Source of the DNA: Bradyrhizobium sp. NP1
GTDB taxonomy: Bacteria; Pseudomonadota; Alphaproteobacteria; Rhizobiales; Xanthobacteraceae
Assembly: GCF_030378205.1 (NCBI RefSeq)
Contig: NZ_CP127385.1
Span: 5,372,001 to 5,436,000 of the forward strand
DNA: 64,000 bases
Direction of reading: 5' to 3'
A program made the translations under genes and the position numbers. Shown here in pieces: positions 1 through 7,809 of the stretch (positions are counted from its first letter, which is position 1; each line of letters starts with the position of its first letter). Under the pieces are notes generated by a model, which searched no databases, was not told the DNA's origin, and saw nothing but the letters and a program-made list of their open reading frames with translations.

Positions 1-1
1 T

Positions 2-478
2 TTCAAATCGGACGGCGTCGACATCGCCATCCGGTTCGGCATGGGCGATTGGAAAGGACTGCGGGCCATCAAGCTTCTCGATGAAGAATTCTTCCCGGTA
101 TGCAGTCCGGGCCTCAACGGCGGCCGTCTGCCGAAAGATCCTGCATCGATGTTGTCGGAGCCGCTGCTGATCGACCGCAACCTGTCGTGGCGCGCCTGGT
201 TCAGGTCCGCCGGCTTGAAGCTTGATCGCGATATCGTGGGGACTTCCTTTACCGATACGAACGCGCTGATGGAGGCTGCCGTAGCAGGGCAAGGCATTGC
301 GCTGGGGCGTCTGTCGGTCACGCGATCCGATCTGCTGGCGGGCAAACTGGTTCGCCTCTCCGAACACAGCTTGCGCGTTTCCTACTGCCACTATGTGGCT
401 TACCCGGTCGCTTCAGAGTCCAACCCGGCCTTGGTGGCTTTCCGGGACTGGCTGATCGAAGAGGCCCGCCGTAGCTAG
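2..478 (+). CDS. LysR-family transcriptional regulator, C-terminal part (5' end outside window)
   Basis: The frame is open from base 2 and ends at 478, so only the C-terminal ~158 residues of an effector-binding domain are present. The phrase DGVDIAIRFGMGDW followed by a conserved CSPGL is typical of the GcvA-like LysR subgroup, in which this lobe binds the inducer. The later MEAAVAGQGIALG segment is the usual hinge/second-lobe signature. The DNA-binding helix-turn-helix lies upstream of the window, so target genes cannot be judged. It is followed by a ~258-bp gap in which I see no gene. Confidence 0.85.
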   Translation, partial: FKSDGVDIAIRFGMGDWKGLRAIKLLDEEFFPVCSPGLNGGRLPKDPASMLSEPLLIDRNLSWRAWFRSAGLKLDRDIVGTSFTDTNALMEAAVAGQGIALGRLSVTRSDLLAGKLVRLSEHSLRVSYCHYVAYPVASESNPALVAFRDWLIEEARRS

Positions 479-736
479 AAGGTTGTCCCTGGGCGGACGG
501 TGCACTCGTCAATAAATCGCTCGCATGGATGGTTCACAAACCAACCACGCAGACCTACCATTGTTGGCGCAATTTTTGTCTTTGAGGCACCCTATCGGGG
601 TCAGATGACCATGAGCCCAACAAGGAAGACGTGATCGTCGCGAGGAAAATTCAGGCCGCTGAGGCCGTTCAACCGGCGACCAGACGCATTCCGAGAAGAG
701 CTGCATTTTCTGGTCGGATAACGAGGGAGGGAATTT

Positions 737-1717
737 ATGAACATGTCATTGGCCCGCGCCCTGATTTGCTCGTTCACGATTGCCGGCTCCCTCTTCCTGG
801 TGGAAGCCGCGCCGGCGCAAGGCATCTTCCGCACTGAGGTCTATCCGGTGCAGACAGTCACGCTCAGCACAACCGATTTCCTGCTCGGCAAAAAAGACGG
901 CAAGCCCGCGATGATCGCGGGCGAGCTGCGCATACCGAAGCCCGGAACCGACCGACTGCCAGCCGTCGTCCTCATCCACGGCTCGGGCGGAGTCGGCTTC
1001 AATACCGGCATGTGGGTGGACGAGCTGAACAAGGCGGGTTTCGCTACATTTGTCGCCGACAGCTTCACAGGCCGTGGGATTACCAACACCATTACCGATC
1101 AAGCGCAGCTTTCATCCTACACGATGATGAACGATGCCTTTGCTGCGCTTGCCGTGCTCGCGAAGCATCCGCGCATCGATCCGGACAAGATTGCCATCAT
1201 GGGTTTCTCGAAGGGGGCCGTCCCCTCGCTTTACGCCAGCATGGACCGTTTCCAGAGCGCCTACGCGCCCGAGGGCGCGAGCTTTGCCGCCTATATCGGT
1301 TTCTACACGCCCTGCAATACCGCGCTGATCGGTGACGAGAAAGTAAGCGCAAAGCCGATCCGGCTTTATCACGGCCTCGCGGATGACTGGGTGCCGGTCG
1401 GCCCGTGCCGCGATTACGTGGCGCGGCTGAAGAAGGCTGGCGCCAACGTGGAGCTCGTTGAATATCCCGGTGCCTACCATGCTTTCGACTACCAGACGAT
1501 TCCGGGCACGATGCGGCTTCCGCAGGCGCAGACTTCGCGCAATTGCCGCTTCGAGGAAAAGCCGCAGGGCGTGATCATCAACAGCGATACCGGCCAGCCC
1601 GCCAGTTTCAGCGATCCCTGTATCGAGCGTGGCGTCACGATCGCCTATAATGCCGAGGCGACCGACGCCGCTCGCAAGGACGTCGTCGCGTTTCTCGGCA
1701 AGCTTTTCAACAAGTAA
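737..1717 (+). CDS. Secreted dienelactone-hydrolase-family alpha/beta hydrolase
   Basis: A 326-residue protein with an N-terminal signal peptide (about residues 1-29, ending APAQG). It has an alpha/beta-hydrolase core: oxyanion motif HGSGG at 81-85, nucleophile elbow GFSKG with Ser158, an acidic residue in LADDW near 216-217, and His248 in GAYHAFD. Classical dienelactone hydrolases use Cys; a Ser here points to a general esterase/peptidase-like member of the family. A strong GAGGGAGGG ribosome-binding site precedes the ATG at 737; a second in-frame ATG lies 6 bases later. It stands alone, with no pathway partner nearby, so the substrate is unknown. Periplasmic location is inferred. Confidence 0.8.
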   Translation: MNMSLARALICSFTIAGSLFLVEAAPAQGIFRTEVYPVQTVTLSTTDFLLGKKDGKPAMIAGELRIPKPGTDRLPAVVLIHGSGGVGFNTGMWVDELNKAGFATFVADSFTGRGITNTITDQAQLSSYTMMNDAFAALAVLAKHPRIDPDKIAIMGFSKGAVPSLYASMDRFQSAYAPEGASFAAYIGFYTPCNTALIGDEKVSAKPIRLYHGLADDWVPVGPCRDYVARLKKAGANVELVEYPGAYHAFDYQTIPGTMRLPQAQTSRNCRFEEKPQGVIINSDTGQPASFSDPCIERGVTIAYNAEATDAARKDVVAFLGKLFNK

Positions 1718-1764
1718 CGAAGTAAGTGGACATCGGCATTCGTGGGTACCGCGCTCACTCTGCG

Positions 1765-2550
1765 CTACGTGAAGCTCGCCTTCACCGTGCCCAAGCCGTC
1801 AAGCTCCATGCGCACGCGGTCGCCGGCGGAAAGCCACACCGTCTTCACCAGGCTTCCGGTGAGCACGATCTGGCCGGCATGCAGGCCCTTGCCCTCGGCG
1901 GCGAGATGATTGGCGAGCCAGGCCAGCGCCTGGTGCGGATGGCCGAGCACGTCGGCGCCGCTGCCGCGGCCGGCCTCGGCGCCGTTGACGAGCGCGCGGC
2001 CCGTGACCTTGAGCAGGTCGGGCGCGGAGGAACGGGACACCGGCTTGCCGAGCACGCAGGCCGCGGCAAAGAAATCGTCCGCGACCAGCGTCGGCGCGCC
2101 CAGTGTCTCCCACTGCTCGTAGCGGTCGTCGACGATCTCGATCGCCGGAAAATAGGCCTCGATCGCCTCCATCACCCACTCGGCGGTGAACGGCTCTTCC
2201 GATGCCGAAAGGTTGCGCGCCAGCCGCACGGCGATCTCGCATTCGACGCCGACACGGACAAAGTCCGACGCCGCAAGCCGCACACCGGACTCATGGACGC
2301 CGCGCGCGAACACGCCGCCGGCGCATGGATGCGGGATGCCAAGATATTCCTGCATCACCTTGCTGGTGCAGCCGATCTTGTAGCCGACCAGCGCGCCGGT
2401 CTGCGGCAGCAGCAGGTCATGCACCGCGCGCTGGACGCGGTAGCCGTCGTCCAGCGTCCTGGGCGCGATGTCGGGCGCGAGCGCCGAAAGCCCGATGCGG
2501 TTGCGGCGGGCGGTGGCAATCGTCTGGGCGGCGGCAAGGATGGGGTCCAT
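1765..2550 (-). CDS. 2-keto-4-pentenoate hydratase / fumarylacetoacetase-like enzyme
   Basis: A 261-residue protein beginning MDPILAAAQ. The start at 2550 is chosen over an upstream in-frame ATG at 2613 because family members begin near this motif. It has the hydratase signature: YKIGCTSKVMQEYLGI, the GGVFARGVHESG segment and a VECEIAVRLARNL metal-ligand stretch typical of the MhpD/FAH fold. Such enzymes hydrate 2-hydroxypenta-2,4-dienoate in meta-cleavage degradation of aromatics, or act on related 2-oxo acids. No other meta-cleavage gene is adjacent, so the pathway is not established. It is convergent with the hydrolase at 737-1717. Confidence 0.85.
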   Translation of the reverse strand: MDPILAAAQTIATARRNRIGLSALAPDIAPRTLDDGYRVQRAVHDLLLPQTGALVGYKIGCTSKVMQEYLGIPHPCAGGVFARGVHESGVRLAASDFVRVGVECEIAVRLARNLSASEEPFTAEWVMEAIEAYFPAIEIVDDRYEQWETLGAPTLVADDFFAAACVLGKPVSRSSAPDLLKVTGRALVNGAEAGRGSGADVLGHPHQALAWLANHLAAEGKGLHAGQIVLTGSLVKTVWLSAGDRVRMELDGLGTVKASFT

Positions 2551-2729
2551 GACGGCCGAGCCTACTCCCGCCGATGGGGCGATGGTAGCCGCCTTAACGT
2601 GCCAAAGCTCCACGGCAGACGCCGCAGCGATCGGCTTGTTTTCGAAAACAAAAATGGCCGCAGTTCAACCGGAGCCTGATCGCCCCGGAAGCGGGCCGCA
2701 TCCACCAATGAACCCTGAAGAGCGCCAAC

Positions 2730-2753
2730 AAAAAAGGCGGCTGAAGCGCCGCC
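2730..2753 (-). terminator. Rho-independent terminator of dksA
   Basis: On the minus strand GGCGGC-GCTTCA-GCCGCC is followed at once by six T residues. It starts directly after the dksA stop codon. Confidence 0.75.
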
Positions 2754-3179
2754 CTACTCGTCCCGATAAACCTTCTCGCGTTTCTCGTGACGCTCCTGCG
2801 CCTCCACCGACAGCGTTGCGATCGGCCTTGCCTCGAGCCGTTTCAGCGAGATCGGCTCGCCGGTCTCCTCGCAATAGCCGTATGTGTTGTCCTCGATCCG
2901 CTGCAGCGCTGCGTCGATCTTGGAGATCAGCTTGCGCTGGCGGTCGCGGGCACGCAGTTCGATCGCGCGGTCGGTCTCGGATGATGCGCGGTCGGCGAGA
3001 TCGGGATGGTTGACGTTCTCTTCCTGCAGGGCCTGCAACGTGATCTTTGCTTCCCTCAGGATCTCTTCTTTCCAGGCCAGCAGCTTGGCACGAAAATACT
3101 CGCGCTGGCGATCGTTCATGAAAGGCTCTTTTTCGGAAGGCCGGTAGTTCTTCAACTTTTCCAAGGGCAGCCCACTCAT
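2754..3179 (-). CDS. dksA: RNA polymerase-binding transcription factor DksA (cysteine-poor zinc-finger variant)
   Basis: A 141-residue DksA/TraR protein that binds RNA polymerase through the secondary channel and, with ppGpp, reprograms transcription. The coiled-coil tip motif DxxDxA is kept as DLADRA. The C-terminal finger region TYGYCEETGEPISLKRLEARP is clearly DksA, but only the first of the four zinc-binding Cys of the E. coli protein remains; the other positions read T, S and E. Cys-poor DksA proteins are known in alphaproteobacteria, so this is probably functional without zinc. It is monocistronic with its own terminator. An alternative start exists at residue 21 (MNDRQREYF). Confidence 0.92.
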   Translation of the reverse strand: MSGLPLEKLKNYRPSEKEPFMNDRQREYFRAKLLAWKEEILREAKITLQALQEENVNHPDLADRASSETDRAIELRARDRQRKLISKIDAALQRIEDNTYGYCEETGEPISLKRLEARPIATLSVEAQERHEKREKVYRDE

Positions 3180-3329
3180 TCGCGAAAGGCGAACGAAGGA
3201 GTTCCGTTCGCGCGCGCCTTATATAGCGACGACATGTCACAGACAATATCGGCAAGCCGCGCCAGCCCGCCGGCGACCGGCCGTGCACAGGCTAATCCGC
3301 CGGGCCGGCCCTGGCGGCCCGGGGGAACA

Positions 3330-3941
3330 TCAATAGCCGACCGTGAAACGCTGCCGGACATGGGCGGGCCGCTCGATCTCGTCGGCCAGCGCCACGGCGA
3401 AGTCCTCAAAGGAGATCCAGCTTTTGCCGTCCGGGTCGGTCAGTAGCCGGTCACCGCCCAGGCGGAACCTTCCGGTCCGGTCCCCCACGGTGAACAGGGC
3501 CGAGGGCGACAGGAAGCTCCAGTTGAGCTCCTTTTCCTGCGCGAGGCGGTCGAGAAACGCGGCGCCTTTTTCGGCTTCCGGCTTGTAGGCGGCGGGAAAG
3601 TCCGCCGTGGTCACGAGCCGCACGCCCGGGGCGACCTCCAGGCTGCCGGCGCCGCCGACCACGAGGTAGCGGCCGACCCCGGCATCCCTGACCGCCCCGA
3701 TCAGCCGCTCCGGGTCGCTGTCGAGGAAGCGGACGGAACTCACGGCAACATCCTGGCCGGCGAGCAGCCGGGTAAGCCCGGCGCGGTCCTGCGCGTCGCC
3801 CGCGACCGCGGTGACATGGGGGAGCGCGGCGATGTTTTCGGGGTGCCGGGCGATGGCGGTCACGGTGTGGCCGCGGCGGGCAAGTTCCGCTGTTATCCGC
3901 GAGCCAGCCTGCCCGGAGGCGCCGATGACGGCGATCTTCAT
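3330..3941 (-). CDS. NAD(P)-binding oxidoreductase (atypical SDR, NmrA/BVR-B-like)
   Basis: A 203-residue Rossmann protein. The N-terminus MKIAVIGASGQAGSRITAEL contains the GxxGxxG dinucleotide-binding loop, and a later VVGGAGSLEV block is typical of YwnB/BVR-B-like reductases of the atypical SDR class. It is divergent from an HxlR-type regulator with a perfect 19-bp palindrome between them. This pairing is common, and it suggests the reductase is the regulator's target, perhaps in a response to quinones or electrophiles. The substrate cannot be read from the sequence. Confidence 0.8.
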   Translation of the reverse strand: MKIAVIGASGQAGSRITAELARRGHTVTAIARHPENIAALPHVTAVAGDAQDRAGLTRLLAGQDVAVSSVRFLDSDPERLIGAVRDAGVGRYLVVGGAGSLEVAPGVRLVTTADFPAAYKPEAEKGAAFLDRLAQEKELNWSFLSPSALFTVGDRTGRFRLGGDRLLTDPDGKSWISFEDFAVALADEIERPAHVRQRFTVGY

Positions 3942-3956
3942 GCGATTCTCCTATGG

Positions 3957-3975
3957 TAGTAACCAATGGTTACTA
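3957..3975. promoter_or_regulatory. Palindromic operator between reductase gene and hxlR-type gene
   Basis: TAGTAACCA-A-TGGTTACTA is a perfect 9-bp inverted repeat. It lies 16 bases upstream of the reductase start and 69 bases upstream of the HxlR regulator, a natural site for HxlR-dimer binding. Confidence 0.65.
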
Positions 3976-4043
3976 GATATCGCTTTACGTGCAGGTGTTA
4001 AGAGCGCACTTTAAGCCGACCAGCTAACGCCGGAGTAACCGCC

Positions 4044-4412
4044 ATGAAGCGTGCCAATTGCTATGCCGCCGACTGCCCGACGCGGCAGATCCTCGATCGC
4101 ATCGGCGACAAATGGGCGGTGCTGATCCTGCTCCTGCTGCGCGATGAGCCCATGCGGTTCAATGCGTTGCGGCGGGCGATTGAAGGGATTTCGCAGAAGA
4201 TGCTGTCACAGGTGCTCAAGAGCCTGGAGCGCGACGGGCTGGTGCGGCGGCGCGCGATCGCGACCGTCCCCGTGACGGTCGAATATTCGATCACCCCGCT
4301 CGGGGCGACGCTCGCCGGCGCGGTCGATGGCTTGCGCGACTGGGCCGAGAGCAACCTGAAGGATGTGCTGGCGGCGCAGCGCCGCTACGACGCCCAGCTC
4401 AAGGCCGCATAG
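4044..4412 (+). CDS. HxlR-family transcriptional regulator
   Basis: A 122-residue winged-helix protein with the HxlR signature: an N-terminal CP motif (YAADCP), then IGDKWAVLIL, FNALRRAIEGISQKMLSQVL (recognition helix region) and the wing sequence VEYSITPLG. The N-terminal Cys is the position used for redox or electrophile sensing in well-studied members such as HypR and QorR, so a thiol-sensing role is plausible. It probably represses or activates the divergent reductase at 3330-3941 and itself through the palindrome at 3957-3975. Confidence 0.88.
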   Translation: MKRANCYAADCPTRQILDRIGDKWAVLILLLLRDEPMRFNALRRAIEGISQKMLSQVLKSLERDGLVRRRAIATVPVTVEYSITPLGATLAGAVDGLRDWAESNLKDVLAAQRRYDAQLKAA

Positions 4413-4483
4413 CAGTGGCTATGCGTGCGCGTGAAGAAAAGCGCGTCACAATGGAAATGGCGGCGTGAGATGGTTTTGATCGC

Positions 4484-4554
4484 CCGGTCACCGCGCGGAC
4501 AGCATCAGCCGGTCACCGGGCGGGTGGAATCAGCACCGTCCGGTCACCGGGCGG
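4484..4554. repeat. Three near-identical short repeats (CCGGTCACCGGGCGG)
   Basis: Copies begin at 4484 (one mismatch, CCGGTCACCGCGCGG), 4509 and 4540 in the convergent gap between the HxlR regulator and fliX. Each core CCGGTCACCGG is almost self-complementary. Confidence 0.6.
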
Positions 4555-4560
4555 ACGCGA

Positions 4561-4974
4561 TCAGAATTGGCCGGCCTTGGCGAGCTCGACCTCGACCCGC
4601 AATTCGATCTCGGACAGCACCGCGTCGAGGCCCGGATCACCCGAGGAGGTCTTCAGGTTGGCCGCGGCGTCGCGCAGCCGGCTCACCGTGGAACCGTCCA
4701 GCGTGCCAGACAGCAGCGACAGCTTGAGGTCGTCGAGCACGTCAAGCGCGCCCCTGCCCCGCTGCACCGATCGCCGCCGCCGCTCGGCCGGATCTTCCGC
4801 GATGCCCTGCAGCGCCAGCAGCGCATCGATGCCGGCGGCGGCCTTGGGCGCTGCCGCCTGCCGCGTCTCCTGGGCCGAGGTCGCATCCGGCAGCGTGAAG
4901 CCGCTCGATGAGGTCCGCCTGGTGCTCGTCGCCGGCGATCCAAGCGAGGTGCCGTTCGGTCCGTAGATGCGCAT
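4561..4974 (-). CDS. fliX: Flagellar assembly trans-acting regulator FliX
   Basis: A 137-residue protein starting MRIYGPNGTS; this start at 4974 matches the family, while an upstream in-frame ATG would run into the promoter region. FliX in Caulobacter couples basal-body assembly to the sigma-54 activator FlbD. The mid-to-C-terminal part (AAAGIDALLALQGI, RRRSVQRGRGALDVLDDLKLSLLSGTLD) is the conserved FliX core. It diverges from flgI, as in Caulobacter, with a sigma-54-like element upstream of each gene. The flbD partner is not in this window. Confidence 0.88.
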   Translation of the reverse strand: MRIYGPNGTSLGSPATSTRRTSSSGFTLPDATSAQETRQAAAPKAAAGIDALLALQGIAEDPAERRRRSVQRGRGALDVLDDLKLSLLSGTLDGSTVSRLRDAAANLKTSSGDPGLDAVLSEIELRVEVELAKAGQF

Positions 4975-5060
4975 GGTGATGATCCCGCCGAGTTGAGGCG
5001 AGCATCGACCGGTTATGGTTAACGGGGCGTAAACAGCCCGGCAAAAACTGCCGCGCACGC

Positions 5061-5076
5061 GGCACTTTCGGTGCCA
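5061..5076 (-). promoter_or_regulatory. Candidate sigma-54 promoter of fliX
   Basis: The minus strand reads TGGCACCGAAAGTGCC, with the invariant GG and GC exactly 10 bases apart. It lies ~87-102 bases upstream of the fliX start. The element is nearly palindromic, so it could also be read towards flgI. Confidence 0.5.
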
Positions 5077-5150
5077 CGGCAAGGATCGTCTGACCCGGCT
5101 CTCCACAATTTTAATGAAGGAAATCAGCAACATGGCTTTGCCGACGGGCG

Positions 5151-5166
5151 TGGCACGGCGCTCGCA
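5151..5166 (+). promoter_or_regulatory. Candidate sigma-54 promoter of flgI
   Basis: TGGCACGGCGCTCGCA keeps GG-N10-GC and matches the TGGCACG-N4-TTGCW consensus at all but one position. It lies ~80-95 bases upstream of the chosen flgI start. Confidence 0.5.
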
Positions 5167-5246
5167 TGGAAGAATGCGGACCGTGGTCCGTCATGGGAGT
5201 GGCGGATCGGTCCTCAAGTCTTACGGCCTCAGGCGGGGAGCAGAGG

Positions 5247-6371
5247 ATGTCGAGTGTTTACTGGGCAAGGTTGGTTGGCGCGGCGGGTGCCGTGCTGGCG
5301 GCGTTCGCGCTGTCGATGACGCCCGTGGGCGCGACCTCCCGCATCAAGGACCTCGCCAATATCGAGGGCGTGCGGCAGAACCAGCTCATCGGCTACGGCC
5401 TCGTCGTCGGTCTCAACGGCACCGGCGACACGCTCAACAACATCCCCTTCACCAAGCAGTCCCTGCAGGCGATGCTCGAGCGCATGGGCGTCAACATCCG
5501 CGGCGCCACCATCCGCACCGGCAATGTCGCGGCCGTCATGGTGACCGGCAACCTGCCGCCGTTCGCCACCCAGGGCACGCGGATGGACGTCACGGTCTCC
5601 GCGCTCGGCGACGCCAAGAATCTGATGGGCGGCACCCTGCTCGTCACGCCGCTGTTAGGTGCCGACGGCAACGTCTATGCGGTGGCGCAGGGCTCGCTCG
5701 CAATCGGCGGCTTCCAGGCCGAAGGCGCCGCCGCAACCGTCACCCGCGGCGTGCCGACGGTGGGCCGCATCGCCAACGGCGCCATCATCGAGCGCGAGAT
5801 CGAGTTCGCGCTCAACCGGCTGCCCAATGTGCGGCTCGCGCTGCGCAACGCCGACTTCACCACCGCGAAGCGGATCGCGGCCGCCGTCAACGATTTCCTC
5901 GGCGCCAAGGCCGCCGAGCCGATCGATCCCTCCACCGTGCAGCTTTCGATCCCGGCGGAGTTCAAGGGCAACGTCGTCGCCTTCCTGACCGAGATCGAGC
6001 AGCTGCAGGTCGATCCCGACCAGGCCGCCAAGATCATCATCGACGAGCGAAGCGGGATCATCGTGATGGGACGCGACGTCCGCGTCGCCACGGTCGCGGT
6101 CGCGCAGGGCAACCTCACCGTCACCATCTCCGAGAGCCCGCAGGTGAGCCAGCCCAATCCGTTGTCGCGCGGCCGCACCGTGGTGACGCCGCGCACCAGC
6201 GTCGGCGTCAGCGAAGACGGCAAGAAACTCGCCGTGGTCAAGGATGGCGTGTCGCTGCAGCAACTCGTCGACGGGCTGAACGGGCTCGGCATCGGTCCGC
6301 GCGACCTGATCAGCATTCTGCAGGCGATCAAGGCCGCCGGCGCGATCGAAGCCGACATCGAGGTGATGTGA
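5247..6371 (+). CDS. flgI: Flagellar P-ring protein FlgI
   Basis: A 374-residue periplasmic P-ring subunit. The start at 5247 (MSSVYWARL) gives a proper signal peptide to about residue 30 and has a CAGAGG ribosome-binding site. An earlier in-frame start at 5166 would add 27 non-signal residues and overlap the promoter element. The mature N-terminus SRIKDLANIEGVRQNQLIGYGLVVGLNGTGD is the hallmark of FlgI, and the C-terminus QQLVDGLNGLGIGPRDLISILQAIKAAGAI is also conserved. The stop codon overlaps the flgJ start by one base (TGATG), so the two are translationally coupled. Confidence 0.96.
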   Translation: MSSVYWARLVGAAGAVLAAFALSMTPVGATSRIKDLANIEGVRQNQLIGYGLVVGLNGTGDTLNNIPFTKQSLQAMLERMGVNIRGATIRTGNVAAVMVTGNLPPFATQGTRMDVTVSALGDAKNLMGGTLLVTPLLGADGNVYAVAQGSLAIGGFQAEGAAATVTRGVPTVGRIANGAIIEREIEFALNRLPNVRLALRNADFTTAKRIAAAVNDFLGAKAAEPIDPSTVQLSIPAEFKGNVVAFLTEIEQLQVDPDQAAKIIIDERSGIIVMGRDVRVATVAVAQGNLTVTISESPQVSQPNPLSRGRTVVTPRTSVGVSEDGKKLAVVKDGVSLQQLVDGLNGLGIGPRDLISILQAIKAAGAIEADIEVM

Positions 6372-6721
6372 TGCAGACGCCGTTCGTGCCCAGCCTCCCC
6401 TCCGGGACCGCGATGCCGAGCTACAATGGCCATCCGGACTACGACCTCGCCAACGCGCTCACGAAAGTCTCGCCGCAGCAGCAGGCCAAGGCCAAGTCCA
6501 CCGCGACCGACTTCGAGGCGGTGTTCCTGAACTCGATGTTTTCGCAGATGACGAGCGGCCTCAAGGGCGACGGCCCGTTCGGCAACACGCCCGGCACCGG
6601 CATCTGGCGCTCGATGCTGACCGAGCAATATTCGAAATCCTTCGCCAGGGCGGGCGGCGTCGGCATCTCGACCGAAGTCTATCGCACCCTGATCCTGCAG
6701 CAGGCCAAGCGCGCGAGCTAA
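6371..6721 (+). CDS. flgJ: Rod-binding protein, FlgJ N-terminal domain only
   Basis: A 116-residue protein matching the rod-binding/rod-capping domain of FlgJ (ATDFEAVFLNSMFSQMTSGL ... GIWRSMLTEQYSKSFARAGGVGI). It lacks the C-terminal muramidase domain of enterobacterial FlgJ. That short form is usual in alphaproteobacteria, where a separate lytic enzyme opens the peptidoglycan. It is coupled to flgI through a one-base overlap and followed 15 bases later by the flgN-like gene. Confidence 0.9.
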   Translation: MQTPFVPSLPSGTAMPSYNGHPDYDLANALTKVSPQQQAKAKSTATDFEAVFLNSMFSQMTSGLKGDGPFGNTPGTGIWRSMLTEQYSKSFARAGGVGISTEVYRTLILQQAKRAS

Positions 6722-6736
6722 CCGGGAGGACAACAG

Positions 6737-7228
6737 ATGAGCCCACACGCACAACGACGCGAGGCACCCGCGCCGGCTCCGACCGCCACCAGCGCCGCCG
6801 AGGCGCGCAAGCTCGCCGAGAATCTGATGGACGCGATGAGCGCCCTGCTCGGCGTCATCGAGCGAGAGACCGAGCTGGTGCGTGCCGGCAAGCTGCGCGA
6901 GGCGATGGCGTTCGAGCCGCAGAAGAGCGAGCTGTCGCGCCGTTACGTCGCCGCGGTCGGACAATTGAAGGCGAGCCAGAAGTATCTCTCGCAGACTGCG
7001 CCGGATCTGTTGACCACGCTGCATCGCCACCACGACACCTTCCGCGCCATGCTGCAGGTCAACCTCACCGTGCTCGCGACCGCCCATGCGGTGTCGGAAA
7101 GCATCGTGCGCGGCGTCAACGCCGAGGTGCAGCGCCGCAACATTCCGAGCACCTACACCGCCGCCGGCCGCCAGGCTGCTCCCGGGCCGCGCCACATGAC
7201 GCCGCTCGCGGTCAGCCGCTCGCTCTGA
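6737..7228 (+). CDS. FlgN-like flagellar export chaperone
   Basis: A 163-residue, mostly helical protein with a GGGAGG ribosome-binding site. The central part (ENLMDAMSALLGVIERETELVRAGKLREAMAFEPQKSELSRRYV) has the long amphipathic helices and the 'E..LVR.G....A......K..L...Y' spacing of FlgN, the chaperone of the hook-junction proteins FlgK and FlgL. Both clients are encoded ~13 kb away in the same locus. It sits in the flgI operon. The family call rests on helix pattern and position rather than a catalytic motif. Confidence 0.7.
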   Translation: MSPHAQRREAPAPAPTATSAAEARKLAENLMDAMSALLGVIERETELVRAGKLREAMAFEPQKSELSRRYVAAVGQLKASQKYLSQTAPDLLTTLHRHHDTFRAMLQVNLTVLATAHAVSESIVRGVNAEVQRRNIPSTYTAAGRQAAPGPRHMTPLAVSRSL

Positions 7229-7381
7229 GCGCTCGCGCGAAAAGCGACATTTTTCTTCAAATGCCCGCGCCGCCTTCAGTGCGGCGTTCAGCGCGTTTGC
7301 TAACACGGTATTTGCACGGAGCGGATACGCTTGAAATCAAGGAGGGTCGGGATTTCATTTTAGGCGAGCCAGGAGGCTGCC

Positions 7382-7747
7382 ATGAGTACCGATTTCAGCA
7401 TCAGGCCGGTGGGGGCACCGGCCCCATCGCCTGTTGTGCCGCCGCCGAGCAAGGCCACGAACGAAGCGGTCACGACCGAGCTTCCTGCAAGCCAGAGCGT
7501 CACGGCGTCGGATGCTGCTGTGTCCGCGAGCAACGATCCGCAACTGGCGAGCACCGACATCTCGCATCAGGCGTACTTCGATCGGACCGCGGCCACGTTG
7601 GTTTATCAGGTGGTGGACCAGCGGACCGATCAGGTGGTCAGCCAATATCCTGACGATGCGGTGCTGCGCCGCCGCGCCTATTTCCACGCGCTTGATCTGA
7701 CGAAAGCCTCCGCGCCGCGCGCGCTTCCGACCGACCGGGTCGCCTGA
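7382..7747 (+). CDS. FlaG-like flagellar protein
   Basis: A 121-residue protein with a disordered Pro/Ser/Ala-rich first half and a conserved C-terminal block, LVYQVVDQRTDQVVSQYPDDAVLRRRAYF. This corresponds to the 'vvdk.tgevirqiP.ee.l' motif of FlaG, a small protein that affects filament length in other bacteria. A good AAGGAGG ribosome-binding-like sequence lies ~40 bases upstream, and a nearer GCCAGGAGG directly precedes the ATG. Upstream at 7301-7315 TAACACGGTATTTGC resembles a sigma-54 site but lacks the essential GG, so I do not call it a promoter. It converges on flaF. Confidence 0.65.
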   Translation: MSTDFSIRPVGAPAPSPVVPPPSKATNEAVTTELPASQSVTASDAAVSASNDPQLASTDISHQAYFDRTAATLVYQVVDQRTDQVVSQYPDDAVLRRRAYFHALDLTKASAPRALPTDRVA

Positions 7748-7809
7748 GCGCGGCGCACGTCGCGGCTGCACATTGTTTCGAGCGTTGCGCCGCTGGCGTG
7801 GGCGGGCGG

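Noticed and set aside
1726..2679. Plus-strand open frame opposite the keto-pentenoate hydratase
   Set aside because: It is a shadow frame; the minus strand has the clear family motifs.
3998..4014. TTAA...TTAA pair before the HxlR gene as a CtrA box
   Set aside because: Spacing is nine bases rather than seven.
5114..5247. Extended N-termini for flgI in either of two frames
   Set aside because: They would cover the sigma-54-like element and lack signal-peptide character; the start at 5247 has both a ribosome-binding site and a signal peptide.
7301..7315. TAACACGGTATTTGC as a sigma-54 promoter for the FlaG-like gene
   Set aside because: The essential GG of the -24 element is AA.
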